NCBI GenBank assembly: GCA_964602655.1
Contig: CAZRSF010000069.1
Span: 1 to 34,557 of the forward strand
DNA length: 34,557 nucleotides
DNA from: Moduliflexus sp964602655
GTDB taxonomy: Bacteria > Moduliflexota > Moduliflexia > Moduliflexales > Moduliflexaceae
Reading direction: 5' to 3'
Every line of letters begins with the position of its first letter. Positions within the stretch are counted from its first letter, which is position 1. Under the pieces are notes generated by a model. It searched no databases. It saw only the letters and a list, made by a program, of their open reading frames with translations, and had not been told where the DNA came from. The position numbers and the translations under genes were made by a program. Positions 6,694-14,575 of this stretch are shown here, piece by piece.

Positions 6694-9600
6694 ATGAACG
6701 CTCCATTTCAAGCGTTATGTATCACCTATTTGACCGAATTGCGCGAGGCGCGTCAGCATGGGCTTGCGACCGACGAACTCTCCCTCCGTCCGGCGTTAGA
6801 CGGCTTGATGAAAGCGGCGGCGGCGCATGTCGGACGTCCGGTCGTCTTTCTCAGCGAAGCCAAAAAGATCGCGTCCGGCAGGCCGGATTTCACCGCCACC
6901 GTGAACGGGCTGCCAATCGGTTATGTCGAAGCCGAAGCGTATGACATTGATTTGGAGAAACTGACCGGTCATGCGAAAGCACAGAATGACCGCTTTCGCG
7001 CCAATCTCGACAATTTCTTGCTGACGAATCATCTCGAATTCATCCTCTACGTTGGCGGAAAAGAGAAGGGACGCGCCACGCTGCCTGAACCGCCGCAGCA
7101 TGGGAAAATTTCAGTTTCGACAGATCAGGCAGACGAATTATCAACGCTCTTGACGCAATTCATGCAGGGACAATGGGCGCCCATCGCCTCGCCGAAAGAA
7201 TTGGCTGCGCATCTCGCCCGCCGCGCTCGCCAGATTCGTAACGAAGTCGTCAACGTGCTGCGCGATCGGGCGGCGAAAAACGGCGAAGTCTCTGAACATT
7301 ACGAGGCGGTCAAAGAGACGCTGCTGCCGGACGTGAGCGAAGAGCAGTTCGCCGGATTGTACGCGCAAACCATCGCCTACGGCCTGTTTGCGGCGCGGTG
7401 CATGACGCTTTCCGGCGCAACGTTCACGCGTGACGCCGCTGCGAAACTGATTCCGAAAACCAACCCGTTTTTGCGCAAACTCTTCCAGCGCATCGCCGCG
7501 AACGATTTGGATGAGCGCGTGGCCTGGATTGCCGACGATACCGCGCAACTCTTAGCGCAGGCGCAGATGGCGGAGATTCTCGCGGAATTCGGCAAACAGA
7601 CCGGCAAAGAAGACCCGGTCGTGCATTTTTACGAAACCTTTCTGGCGGAATACGATCCGGCGGTGCGGGAAACGCGGGGCGTCTATTACACGCCAGAGCC
7701 GGTGGTGTCGTACATCGCGCGGTCGCTGGACGCACTGCTGAAAACGCGCTTCGACAAGCCGAAAGGATTGGCGGACGAGCACACGCTGATTCTCGATCCG
7801 GCGACCGGCACGGGGAGTTTTCTGTTCGAAGTCGTCCGGCAGATTTACCAGACCGTGACGCGCACAATGGGACTCGGAGCCTGGAGCGAGTATGTCGAAA
7901 GTCGGCTGCTGCCGCGCCTGTTCGGGTTCGAACTGCTGATGGCGCCGTATGCGGTCGCGCATCTCAAACTCGGCTTGCTGTTGCAGCAATTGCACTATAG
8001 TTTTCAGGACAATCAGCGGCTTGGCATTTACCTCACGAATACGCTGGACAACGCCATTTTCAAAGCCGATGTGCTGTTGGCGAAATTTATCGCGGAAGAA
8101 GCCGAAGCCGCTGCCGTGATCAAAAAAGACCGCCCGATCCTGATTGTGTTAGGGAATCCGCCCTATTCCGGCCATTCCGCCAATCGCAGCGAATCGGTCG
8201 AGACGATTGCGCCGGGACAGGAATATTTTGCCGAATCGAGCGCGGGCGGAGCGGTGCGCCGAGTGGCCGGGGCAAAAGGCGCGAAACTGACGCGCAAAAC
8301 CTTTATCGGTAAGTTGATTGAAGATTATAAATTCGTTGACGGCAAGCCGCTTGGAGAACAAAATTCCAAATTACTGCAAGATGATTATGTCAAATTCATC
8401 CGGTTCGCGCAGTGGCGGATCGAACGCACGGGCGAAGGAATGATCGGGTTCGTTACGAATCACGGTTATCTCGATAATCCGACCTTTCGCGGAATGCGGC
8501 AAAGTCTGATGCAGACGTTCAACGAAATCTACATCTATAATCTGCATGGCAACAGCCGCAAAAAGGAAACCGCGCCGGATGGCGGCAAAGACGAAAATGT
8601 TTTCGATATTCAACAGGGCGTCGCGATTATGTTGTGCGTGAAGCAGCAGGGCAATTCGCAGCCCGCGCAAGTGCATTACGCCGATTTATGGGGCAAGCGT
8701 CAGAATAAAAACGACACGCTCGCGCAAACGGATTGGAATTCGACACCATGGAAGCCGTTACAGCCAAGTTCGCCGTTTTATCTCTTCGTGCCGCAAGACA
8801 TCAGTTTGCTGCCGGAATACGAACAAGGCTGGAAAATGACCGATGTGATGCCTGTCAATTCTACCGGCGTCAAAACTCACCGCGATCACTTTGTGATTGA
8901 TTTTGATGAGGCTGCACTACGGAAACGGATTGGTGATTTTAAAGATTCGAATATTTCAAATGAAGAAATTGCAAGACGATATGATCTTTCTGACACGGGT
9001 TCTTGGAAGTTGTCTCAGAAACGACATTCATTATCATTGGTTTCTAAATGGGAAGACGCATTTACAAAATGCCTTTATCGTCCTTTTGATCTTAGATATT
9101 TTTATTATCATGAAGATCTTGTTGATCGCCCGCGATATGAAGTAATGAATCATATTTTGAAATCCGGAAATATGGGTTTGTCTGTTACAAGAAATGTTGA
9201 AATCGGCCAATTTCAGCATATATTTTGTAGCAGCCATGTTATTAGTAATCACTCTGTTTCTCTTAAAGAAAATAATTACTTTTACCCTCTTTATCTTTAT
9301 CCAGACGAAACTTCAGGACAGGTAACAATCTACACAGAACGCCGCCTGAATTTCAGCTCGGATTTTCTGAAAGCAGTGGCGAACGCATTGAATCTGAAAC
9401 AGCAAGGCAAATATAGCCTGCCAGATGGCATCACGCCGGAAGATATTTTTCAGTACGCCTATGCGATCTTTCATAGCCCGACTTACCGCGAGCGGTACGC
9501 CGAATTTTTGAAAATGGATTTTCCGCGCCTGCCATTGACGAGCGATCTCAGTCTGTTTCGCGATCTCGCCGCATTCGGCGGTCAGCTTGTCGCGCTACAT

Positions 9601-9933
9601 CTGCTCGACGCGAAAGCCGCGCCGATGTTGCATGACACTATCAGCCCGTTCCCCGAAGCCGGGACGAATCTCGTCGAGCGCGTCCGTTATGACGAACAGA
9701 CGCAGCGCGTCTTCATCAACGCCACGCAATATTTCGACAACGTGCCGTCGGAGGCGTGGGCGTTTCATGTCGGCGGCTATCAGGTCTGCGAGAAATGGCT
9801 GAAAGACCGCAAAGATCGGAAATTGACGATTGACGATATCGAACACTATCAACAGATCGTGATTGCACTGTTGGAAACGATTCGCCTGATGGCGGCGATT
9901 GACGAGCGAATTCCGGGCTTTCCGATCACATAA
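6694..9933 (+). CDS. Single-chain restriction-modification protein (N6-adenine methylase with nuclease-like N-terminus)
   Basis: A 1079-aa protein of the type IIG/type ISP kind. An N-terminal PD-(D/E)XK-like region (GRPDF, residues 62-66; VEAE, 78-81) is followed by a helical connector. The gamma-class adenine methyltransferase core has YYTPEPVV (331-338), the SAM-binding DPATGTGSFL (368-377) and catalytic NPPY (488-491). The C-terminal part after about residue 650 should be the target-recognition region. No helicase walker motifs are visible, so it is shorter than classical ISP enzymes of about 1600 aa. The usual nuclease E-x-K reads E-A-E here. Bases about 8890-9320 are much more AT-rich than the rest. 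ATG 6694 is preceded by GAGAGGAAAG. A Uma2-family gene follows closely. Confidence 0.88.
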   Translation: MNAPFQALCITYLTELREARQHGLATDELSLRPALDGLMKAAAAHVGRPVVFLSEAKKIASGRPDFTATVNGLPIGYVEAEAYDIDLEKLTGHAKAQNDRFRANLDNFLLTNHLEFILYVGGKEKGRATLPEPPQHGKISVSTDQADELSTLLTQFMQGQWAPIASPKELAAHLARRARQIRNEVVNVLRDRAAKNGEVSEHYEAVKETLLPDVSEEQFAGLYAQTIAYGLFAARCMTLSGATFTRDAAAKLIPKTNPFLRKLFQRIAANDLDERVAWIADDTAQLLAQAQMAEILAEFGKQTGKEDPVVHFYETFLAEYDPAVRETRGVYYTPEPVVSYIARSLDALLKTRFDKPKGLADEHTLILDPATGTGSFLFEVVRQIYQTVTRTMGLGAWSEYVESRLLPRLFGFELLMAPYAVAHLKLGLLLQQLHYSFQDNQRLGIYLTNTLDNAIFKADVLLAKFIAEEAEAAAVIKKDRPILIVLGNPPYSGHSANRSESVETIAPGQEYFAESSAGGAVRRVAGAKGAKLTRKTFIGKLIEDYKFVDGKPLGEQNSKLLQDDYVKFIRFAQWRIERTGEGMIGFVTNHGYLDNPTFRGMRQSLMQTFNEIYIYNLHGNSRKKETAPDGGKDENVFDIQQGVAIMLCVKQQGNSQPAQVHYADLWGKRQNKNDTLAQTDWNSTPWKPLQPSSPFYLFVPQDISLLPEYEQGWKMTDVMPVNSTGVKTHRDHFVIDFDEAALRKRIGDFKDSNISNEEIARRYDLSDTGSWKLSQKRHSLSLVSKWEDAFTKCLYRPFDLRYFYYHEDLVDRPRYEVMNHILKSGNMGLSVTRNVEIGQFQHIFCSSHVISNHSVSLKENNYFYPLYLYPDETSGQVTIYTERRLNFSSDFLKAVANALNLKQQGKYSLPDGITPEDIFQYAYAIFHSPTYRERYAEFLKMDFPRLPLTSDLSLFRDLAAFGGQLVALHLLDAKAAPMLHDTISPFPEAGTNLVERVRYDEQTQRVFINATQYFDNVPSEAWAFHVGGYQVCEKWLKDRKDRKLTIDDIEHYQQIVIALLETIRLMAAIDERIPGFPIT

Positions 9934-9958
9934 AACTATTTTCGAAAGAGAGCGAATT

Positions 9959-10567
9959 ATGGCGCAAGCAGCTTTACAACAAAGCGAGTACAGCCGCGAT
10001 GATTATTTTGCGTTCGAAGATCAGGCGGCGTATAAAAGCGAATATGTCAACGGTGAAATCTTTGCGATGGCGGGCGGCAGCCGGAATCATAGCGTGATCT
10101 GTTTCAATCTGAACCGGCGGGTCGGCGAGGCGATTGATCGCAAGGATTGCGTCGGTTTCGACAGCAACATGAAAGTCGAGATTCTGCGCGGCAAGCAGGT
10201 CTTTTACCCTGATATGATGGTCGTCTGCGGCGAAATCGAATTTGCGAAAAATCGGACAGACACGATTACGAATCCGCTGTTGATTGCCGAGGTGCTGTCT
10301 CCGGCGACAGAAGCGTATGACCGGAGCAAAAAATTCGCGGCATACCGGACGCTGTCGTCGTTGCGGGAATACGTATTAGTGGCGCAGGATGAGCCGCAGG
10401 TCGAGGCGTTTTATAAAGAAGACGAAAAAACCTGGCGTTATACGGTCGTCAGAGGTCTTGACGAGAAGATTCGGCTGCTGTCGTTAGATTGCGAGCTTGC
10501 GCTGTCAGAGATTTATCAGAAGGTCGCATGGGACGCGCCGCACACGCGAGCGAATGAGAACCTATGA
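9959..10567 (+). CDS. Uma2-family PD-(D/E)XK nuclease-fold protein
   Basis: A 202-aa protein of the Uma2 (DUF820) family, a widespread restriction-endonuclease-like fold whose biological role is unsettled. Seen here are the N-terminal segment YSRDDYFAFE with EYVNGEIFAMAGGSRNHS, the acidic core YPDMMVVCG (Pro84-Asp85), LLIAEVLSPATEAYDRSKKFAAYR (Glu111 and the following Lys pair) and a C-terminal strand region. ATG 9959 has an AGAGAG sequence just upstream; the open frame before it is inside the methylase gene. It starts 25 nt after the restriction-modification gene, and its stop overlaps the next start (ATGA), so the three genes probably form one transcript. A nuclease role with its neighbour is inferred only from fold and position. 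Confidence 0.88.
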   Translation: MAQAALQQSEYSRDDYFAFEDQAAYKSEYVNGEIFAMAGGSRNHSVICFNLNRRVGEAIDRKDCVGFDSNMKVEILRGKQVFYPDMMVVCGEIEFAKNRTDTITNPLLIAEVLSPATEAYDRSKKFAAYRTLSSLREYVLVAQDEPQVEAFYKEDEKTWRYTVVRGLDEKIRLLSLDCELALSEIYQKVAWDAPHTRANENL

Positions 10568-11730
10568 AATATGACGTGATTATTGCCGGGGCTGGTCCGG
10601 CGGGGAGTTCGGCGGCGTATCTGTTAGCGTCTGCCGGGATGCGGGTGGCACTGATCGATCAGTATGTCTTTCCTCGTGACAAGCTCTGCGGAGGGATGTT
10701 GAGCGGGCGGAGTCAGCGCGTGTTTACCGAAATTTTCGGCGCGTCGTGGAGTCCGACCATCGAATATCTGTCGCACGGCGTTGCCATTTATCATCGCGAC
10801 CGGCTGTTGAACGCGCTGGAAGATTCGACGCCGCTGCATTTCACATCGCGGTCGGTCTTTGATTCGCATCTGTTGCAATTGGCGGAACAGCAGGGCGCGA
10901 CGTTTTTGCAGGCGAAAATTGCCGGGCTTGACCGGGCTGATAATACGGTTTTTCTCAAAGATGGGCAGCGGCTTCAGGCGGATTTTGTGATCGGCGCGGA
11001 CGGCGTATTGAGCACAATCGCCAACAGCCTCTATCCGCATTCGCTCGATAAACGGCGGCTCGGCCTGGCAATGGAAATCGAACTGCCGCGCGAGGCGGTT
11101 GCGCAGGACGTGACCATGCCGGAAATCTACTTCGGCCTCGTCAAATGGGGTTATGGCTGGGTCTTTCCGAAAGCCGAAACGCTGACGGTCGGCATCGGCG
11201 GCGTCTGGCAGAAAAATCCTTCAATGTTGCGGGCGTTTCAGGATTTTTTGAAACAGCGTTTCGGTTTTCAACCTGACGTTCGCATCAAAGGGCATTATCT
11301 CCCGTTTCGCGTCTATCGCCGCAAGCCCGGCAGCGGTTCCGTGCTGCTCGTCGGCGATGCCGCCGGATTGGTCGAGCCGATTACCGGCGAAGGGATCGCG
11401 TTCGCGATGCAAAGCGGCCAGTTTGCGGCCTCTTCGATTCTCGATGCCGCGAAACAGGGGAATCCGTCCGCCGCGTTCGCCTGCTATCGCCCACGTTATC
11501 AGCATTTTGTCAAGATGTTCGATATCGCGCATCTGATGGGCTATTTCCTCTTTCCGCGCCCGATGGAAATGCTGTTCACGAAACTGCTACCGAAAAGTCA
11601 GGGCGCGCTGCGAAGGCAGATCGAACTGTTGGCGGATGACATCAGCTACGAAGAATTTTTCGGGCTGTTGCTGCGCTGGATGCTCAAATCTGCGCGGTTT
11701 CCGTTTCGCCCGGCATCGAAACGGGATTGA
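10564..11730 (+). CDS. FAD-dependent oxidoreductase, geranylgeranyl reductase family (copy 1)
   Basis: A 388-aa flavoprotein of the geranylgeranyl reductase/PHBH-like superfamily. It has the N-terminal dinucleotide fold GAGPAGSS (residues 9-16), the family motif FPRDKLCGGMLSGRS, FVIGADGVLS at the second FAD contact, and VLLVGDAAGLVEPITGEGIAFAMQSG for binding the flavin pyrophosphate. These enzymes reduce isoprenoid chains or hydroxylate small molecules; the substrate cannot be read from sequence. The start codon overlaps the Uma2 stop by 4 nt (ATGA), so it is translationally coupled to an apparently unrelated gene. A second 388-aa family member lies at 14576-15742. The CGG in the CGGM motif is the region that in related enzymes controls flavin movement. 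Confidence 0.9.
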   Translation: MKYDVIIAGAGPAGSSAAYLLASAGMRVALIDQYVFPRDKLCGGMLSGRSQRVFTEIFGASWSPTIEYLSHGVAIYHRDRLLNALEDSTPLHFTSRSVFDSHLLQLAEQQGATFLQAKIAGLDRADNTVFLKDGQRLQADFVIGADGVLSTIANSLYPHSLDKRRLGLAMEIELPREAVAQDVTMPEIYFGLVKWGYGWVFPKAETLTVGIGGVWQKNPSMLRAFQDFLKQRFGFQPDVRIKGHYLPFRVYRRKPGSGSVLLVGDAAGLVEPITGEGIAFAMQSGQFAASSILDAAKQGNPSAAFACYRPRYQHFVKMFDIAHLMGYFLFPRPMEMLFTKLLPKSQGALRRQIELLADDISYEEFFGLLLRWMLKSARFPFRPASKRD

Positions 11731-11822
11731 AGCGCAGAGAAAAGAAACAAGTTTTCCGATATTGATCCCACATTGCTTGCGTAATAATACCAAATTGCGT
11801 TCGAAACGATCATCAATCGTAT

Positions 11823-11865
11823 GACGAAACTGGTGTTTCGTCACGGGCGAAACACCAGTTTCGCC
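11823..11865. repeat. Double palindromic hairpin
   Basis: Left unit GACGAAACTGGTGTTTCGTC and right unit GGCGAAACACCAGTTTCGCC are each self-palindromic (8-bp arms, 4-nt loop) and also pair with each other over 20 positions with an ACG loop (one mismatch, one G-T). It lies about 90 nt past the FAD oxidoreductase stop. There is no T-run, so a standard terminator is unlikely. Confidence 0.7.
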
Positions 11866-11910
11866 CTACGACGCGAATATGTAAAACGGCACGAATTTTG
11901 TATTGATGTA

Positions 11911-12166
11911 AGTATTTCTACTTTGTTAGATTTCGACTTCATGGAATTTTGCCCTGAAAGGGTAGAGGGGTAAAGCCAGAGGATTCATCCTCTGGAAGCG
12001 CAGTCCGGATCGCTCCGCGCCCTGAAGGGGCGCAGGGGGGAGATTCCACCGCCCTTTCAGGGCGGAATGACTATGGGCACGTTCCAGAGGATGAATCCTC
12101 TGGCTCTACTCCCTACCCTTTCAGGGCAAAAAGCCATATTTTCGAATCTAACAACGTAGAAGTATT
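11911..12166. repeat. Nested palindromic element of about 256 bp
   Basis: Left arm 11911-11997 and right arm 12082-12166 are inverted copies. The inner 46-47 bp (starting GCCCTGAAAGGGTAG) match except for a few bases, and the outer 40 bp (TTCTAC, TTGTTAGATT, ATGG, TTTTGCCC) still match clearly. Each arm contains the self-complementary unit CCAGAGGATTCATCCTCTGG. The 84-bp centre holds two more hairpins, GCGCCC-N5-GGGCGC and CCGCCCT-TTC-AGGGCGG, and the CCCTGAA(A)GGG motif appears repeatedly. There is no ORF inside. It could be a MITE- or REP-like non-autonomous element or a structured RNA; no target-site duplication is obvious. Confidence 0.75.
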
Positions 12167-12188
12167 TATAAATAATTGTTTTTACACT

Positions 12189-12231
12189 CTCGCGCCAAGT
12201 CGAAAAGGATCAAAAAAGGTTTTGGCGCGAG
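12189..12231. repeat. 10-bp inverted repeat upstream of the caspase-like gene
   Basis: CTCGCGCCAA (12189-12198) and TTGGCGCGAG (12222-12231) are perfect inverted copies separated by a 23-nt A-rich spacer. The role is unknown; the arms are long enough for an operator or an RNA stem. Confidence 0.5.
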
Positions 12232-12256
12232 CTAAAATAATTCAGTTTCATCGCCG

Positions 12257-12289
12257 ACCTGTCAGGCGCTTCGGAAGTGTCTGACAGGT
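12257..12289 (+). promoter_or_regulatory. Hairpin in the leader of the caspase-like gene
   Basis: ACCTGTCAG...CTGACAGGT forms a stem extended inward with two G-T pairs to AAG/CTT around a CGG loop. It ends about 10 nt before the ribosome binding site GGGGGA and 18 nt before ATG 12307, so it could limit access to the start or stabilise the mRNA. Function is inference. Confidence 0.45.
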
Positions 12290-12306
12290 ATTCGAATGGG
12301 GGAAAT

Positions 12307-13593
12307 ATGCGACAATTTCGAGGGGTTTTTTCAGCAGCGTTGTTTTTGGCGTTGAGTCTATCAGCCGTGATAGGGCGCGCAGAACGCTTGGCGTTGGTCA
12401 TCGGCAATAATGCGTATGAGGAGTCGCCGCTGACGAATCCGGTAAACGATGCGAATGACATGACGGCAGCGCTTGAACAGTTAGGGTTTTCGGTCAATAC
12501 GCAGACCAACATCACGCAGCAGGAAATGGAAGAGGCGATTCGCGATTTTACGGGCGGTTTGAAGCCGACAGACACGGCCTTGTTTTATTTCAGCGGACAT
12601 GGGGCGCAAGTGGATGGCATCAACTATCTCGTGCCGGTTGGGGCGCGAATCGTGTCGGAGCAGGACATCAAATACAAATCGGTGGCGGCGGAAATCGTGC
12701 TGGATTATTTGGAACGTGCCGGAAGCAAGCTGAATATCGTGATTCTCGACGCCTGCCGCGACAATCCGTTCAAAGGCTTTCGCTCGACGCGGGGCGGTTT
12801 GGCGATGATGACGTCGCCGACCGGCACGCTCATCGGTTACGCGACTGCGCCGGGGACGGTGGCGTATGACGGCCCCGGCAAGAACAGCCCCTACACCAAA
12901 CATCTGCTGCAAGCGATGTCCACGCCCGGCTTGAGAATCGAAGATGTCTTCAAACAGGCGCGTGTCGGCGTGATGGTCGAAACCGACAGCAAACAAGTCC
13001 CCTGGGAATCGTCGTCGCTGATCGGCGATTTTTATTTTGACGCAGCGGATCGAGATGGGACGCCGCCATCGGTTTCAGAAGAAAGGCCGGTAAGAGAGTC
13101 TCGCCCGTCAGACGCTCGCATTCCCGACGGGATCGATCCGTCTATCTCGATTACGCCTGGCAAGGGCGTCGGCGAATTATCGCTCGACATGTCTGCTGAC
13201 GAAGTGCGGCAGTTGCTCGGCGAGCCGGAGCATATCAGCGATCTGTATCAGGATGGCGGCACGCTCTACCTCGAATATTATTCGTATGGCATTATGGCGC
13301 ATATTCAGGCGGATCGCGTCATCGCGATTTATCTCTACAGCGGCGTTGACGGCGGCTATGACGAAGGGCAGTTCAAGCCGTTTCCGGGCATGACGAAGGA
13401 AGGCGTCAGCGTGCTTTCCGCGAAAGACGACATTCTCGCCGCATATGGAACGCCGACAGACACCGCTGCTGATCCCGAAGATTCCGACGTGCCGACCGAA
13501 CGGCTCTATTATCCCGGCATCGGCTTCAAATATGCGAAAACAACCGGGCAGATCGTCCATATCCGCATTGCGCGTCAGGAACAAATGGAATAA
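12307..13593 (+). CDS. Secreted caspase-like (peptidase C14) protein
   Basis: A 428-aa protein with an N-terminal signal peptide (residues 1-25, FSAALFLALSLSAVIGRA) followed by a caspase-fold domain. RLALVIGNNAYEE opens the p20 core, the catalytic His is in FYFSGHGAQ (His98) and the catalytic Cys is in VILDACRDNPF (Cys150), so the dyad is intact. Residues about 285-428 form a separate region with GVGELSLDMSADEVRQLLGEP and a similar second half (FPGMTKEGVSVLSAKDDILAAYGTP), resembling two copies of a small BamE/SmpA-like unit. ATG 12307 is preceded by GGGGGA; an upstream GTG at 12277 lacks such a site and would bury the signal peptide. Export across the inner membrane is likely. The substrate is unknown. 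Confidence 0.88.
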   Translation: MRQFRGVFSAALFLALSLSAVIGRAERLALVIGNNAYEESPLTNPVNDANDMTAALEQLGFSVNTQTNITQQEMEEAIRDFTGGLKPTDTALFYFSGHGAQVDGINYLVPVGARIVSEQDIKYKSVAAEIVLDYLERAGSKLNIVILDACRDNPFKGFRSTRGGLAMMTSPTGTLIGYATAPGTVAYDGPGKNSPYTKHLLQAMSTPGLRIEDVFKQARVGVMVETDSKQVPWESSSLIGDFYFDAADRDGTPPSVSEERPVRESRPSDARIPDGIDPSISITPGKGVGELSLDMSADEVRQLLGEPEHISDLYQDGGTLYLEYYSYGIMAHIQADRVIAIYLYSGVDGGYDEGQFKPFPGMTKEGVSVLSAKDDILAAYGTPTDTAADPEDSDVPTERLYYPGIGFKYAKTTGQIVHIRIARQEQME

Positions 13594-13604
13594 CATGAAA
13601 GGTC

Positions 13605-13632
13605 TTGACAAATTTCCGACATGTTTTATGTT
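13605..13632 (+). promoter_or_regulatory. Candidate promoter for the coiled-coil/nuclease-fold gene
   Basis: TTGACA (13605-13610), 16-nt spacer, TATGTT (13627-13632) lies between the caspase-like gene stop and ATG 13674, giving a leader of about 35 nt. It implies the downstream gene can be expressed separately. Confidence 0.5.
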
Positions 13633-13673
13633 AGAAATGAAAGTATATCACATCTGATTTTGTGAGGTAAAAT

Positions 13674-14549
13674 ATGGCGAAAACGTTATTAGTATTGAAT
13701 CGCGATGATTTTTTGTTCGAGCTGCGAACGCTCTTTGACGAGCGCAACGCGGAGATTATGCTTGGCATTTTAGATAAAGTTGCGGTGCATATTCAACGCG
13801 AAGGCGTATCGCGAGACGATTTTATCGAACTGAAGCGTTTAGTCGAAGAACTGTCAGAAAAACACGATCAGCTTGCGGAAGAATTCCACAGATTTGCTGA
13901 GACGAACCGGATCGAAATGCAAGAATTGCGCGATATTATTGCAAATCTTTCTTGCAGAATGGATCAGCTTTCCGGCGATATTGACCAGTTGAAGACAGAT
14001 GTCGCGGAACTCAAAACGGATGTCGCCCAATTGAAGACAGACGTCGCGGAACTCAAAACAGATGTCGCTGTTTTAAAAACAGATGTCGCTGAACTCAAAA
14101 CAGATGTCGGCCATTTGAAAGGCGATATGCTTGAAGTCAAATTCAAAGAGAAGGCTCCAAGCTATTTTGGCCGCTTGCTTCGGAAGTCGAAAGTTGTTGA
14201 TGTGAATATTCTCTGGGATACGCTTGAGCGTTATCTTTCTTCAGAGGAAATCGATCAGGTGCTTTTACTCGATCTGATTGTCCGAGGAAAGGATAGATCG
14301 AACGAAATCGAAGGAGATATCTTTCTGGCCGTCGAGATATCGTCTGTTGTTGATAAAAATGATGTGTTCCGAGCGCGACAACGAGCGGATTTTCTCAAAA
14401 AAGCGGGTTATCGAACGATCCCTCTCGTTGCGGGGCAGAAGATGACGGCAGGCGTAGAACAAAACGCATCCTCTCAGGGCGTGGTCGTTTTGGTTGAGGG
14501 GCAATGTTTATTCAAGCAAGAGGCGTTCGCTTTGCTCGACAACGCATGA
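13674..14549 (+). CDS. Coiled-coil protein with C-terminal PD-(D/E)XK-like domain
   Basis: A 291-aa protein. Residues about 40-155 are a long coiled coil. Within it, residues 105-146 are six exact-register heptads of the form xLKTDVA (x = Q, E, Q, E, V, E), with a degenerate seventh. After a short linker, residues about 160-291 match a nuclease-fold domain common in bacterial proteins with such coiled coils: DLIVRG, then IFLAVEISSVVDKNDVFRARQRADFLKKAG, then PLVAGQ and VVVLVEG. The usual E-x-K is E-I-S here, so catalysis is uncertain. GAGG precedes ATG 13674 by 7 nt. Function is unknown; oligomerisation through the heptads and DNA or protein binding through the C-terminus are inferences. Confidence 0.75.
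   Translation: MAKTLLVLNRDDFLFELRTLFDERNAEIMLGILDKVAVHIQREGVSRDDFIELKRLVEELSEKHDQLAEEFHRFAETNRIEMQELRDIIANLSCRMDQLSGDIDQLKTDVAELKTDVAQLKTDVAELKTDVAVLKTDVAELKTDVGHLKGDMLEVKFKEKAPSYFGRLLRKSKVVDVNILWDTLERYLSSEEIDQVLLLDLIVRGKDRSNEIEGDIFLAVEISSVVDKNDVFRARQRADFLKKAGYRTIPLVAGQKMTAGVEQNASSQGVVVLVEGQCLFKQEAFALLDNA
13986..14132 (+). repeat. Tandem 21-nt coding repeats (LKTDVA heptads)
   Basis: Six in-frame 21-nt units plus a degenerate seventh (HLKGDML). At DNA level they alternate, giving a 42-nt super-period (ttgaagacagatgtcgc / ctcaaaacagatgtcgc). Such arrays gain and lose units by slippage without shifting frame. Confidence 0.85.
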
Positions 14550-14575
14550 TTTTTTAGCAGTTCGACATTTTCTTC

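Larger units (their letters stand above)
11731..12306. other. Non-coding gap rich in inverted repeats
   Basis: No credible gene lies in these 576 nt. They hold, in order, a 20-bp hairpin (11823-11865), a nested palindromic element (11911-12166), a 10-bp inverted repeat with a 23-nt spacer (12189-12231), and a 14-16-bp hairpin just before the caspase-like gene (12257-12289). Each is described separately. Confidence 0.8.

Noticed and set aside
12277..12306. GTG start for the caspase-like gene
   Set aside because: It lies inside a hairpin, has no ribosome site and would place ten residues before the signal peptide.
13595..13657. 20-codon frame between the caspase-like and coiled-coil genes
   Set aside because: It coincides with the likely promoter and has no ribosome site.
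13986..14132. CRISPR-like direct repeats
   Set aside because: The repeats are contiguous in-frame heptad codons without spacers.
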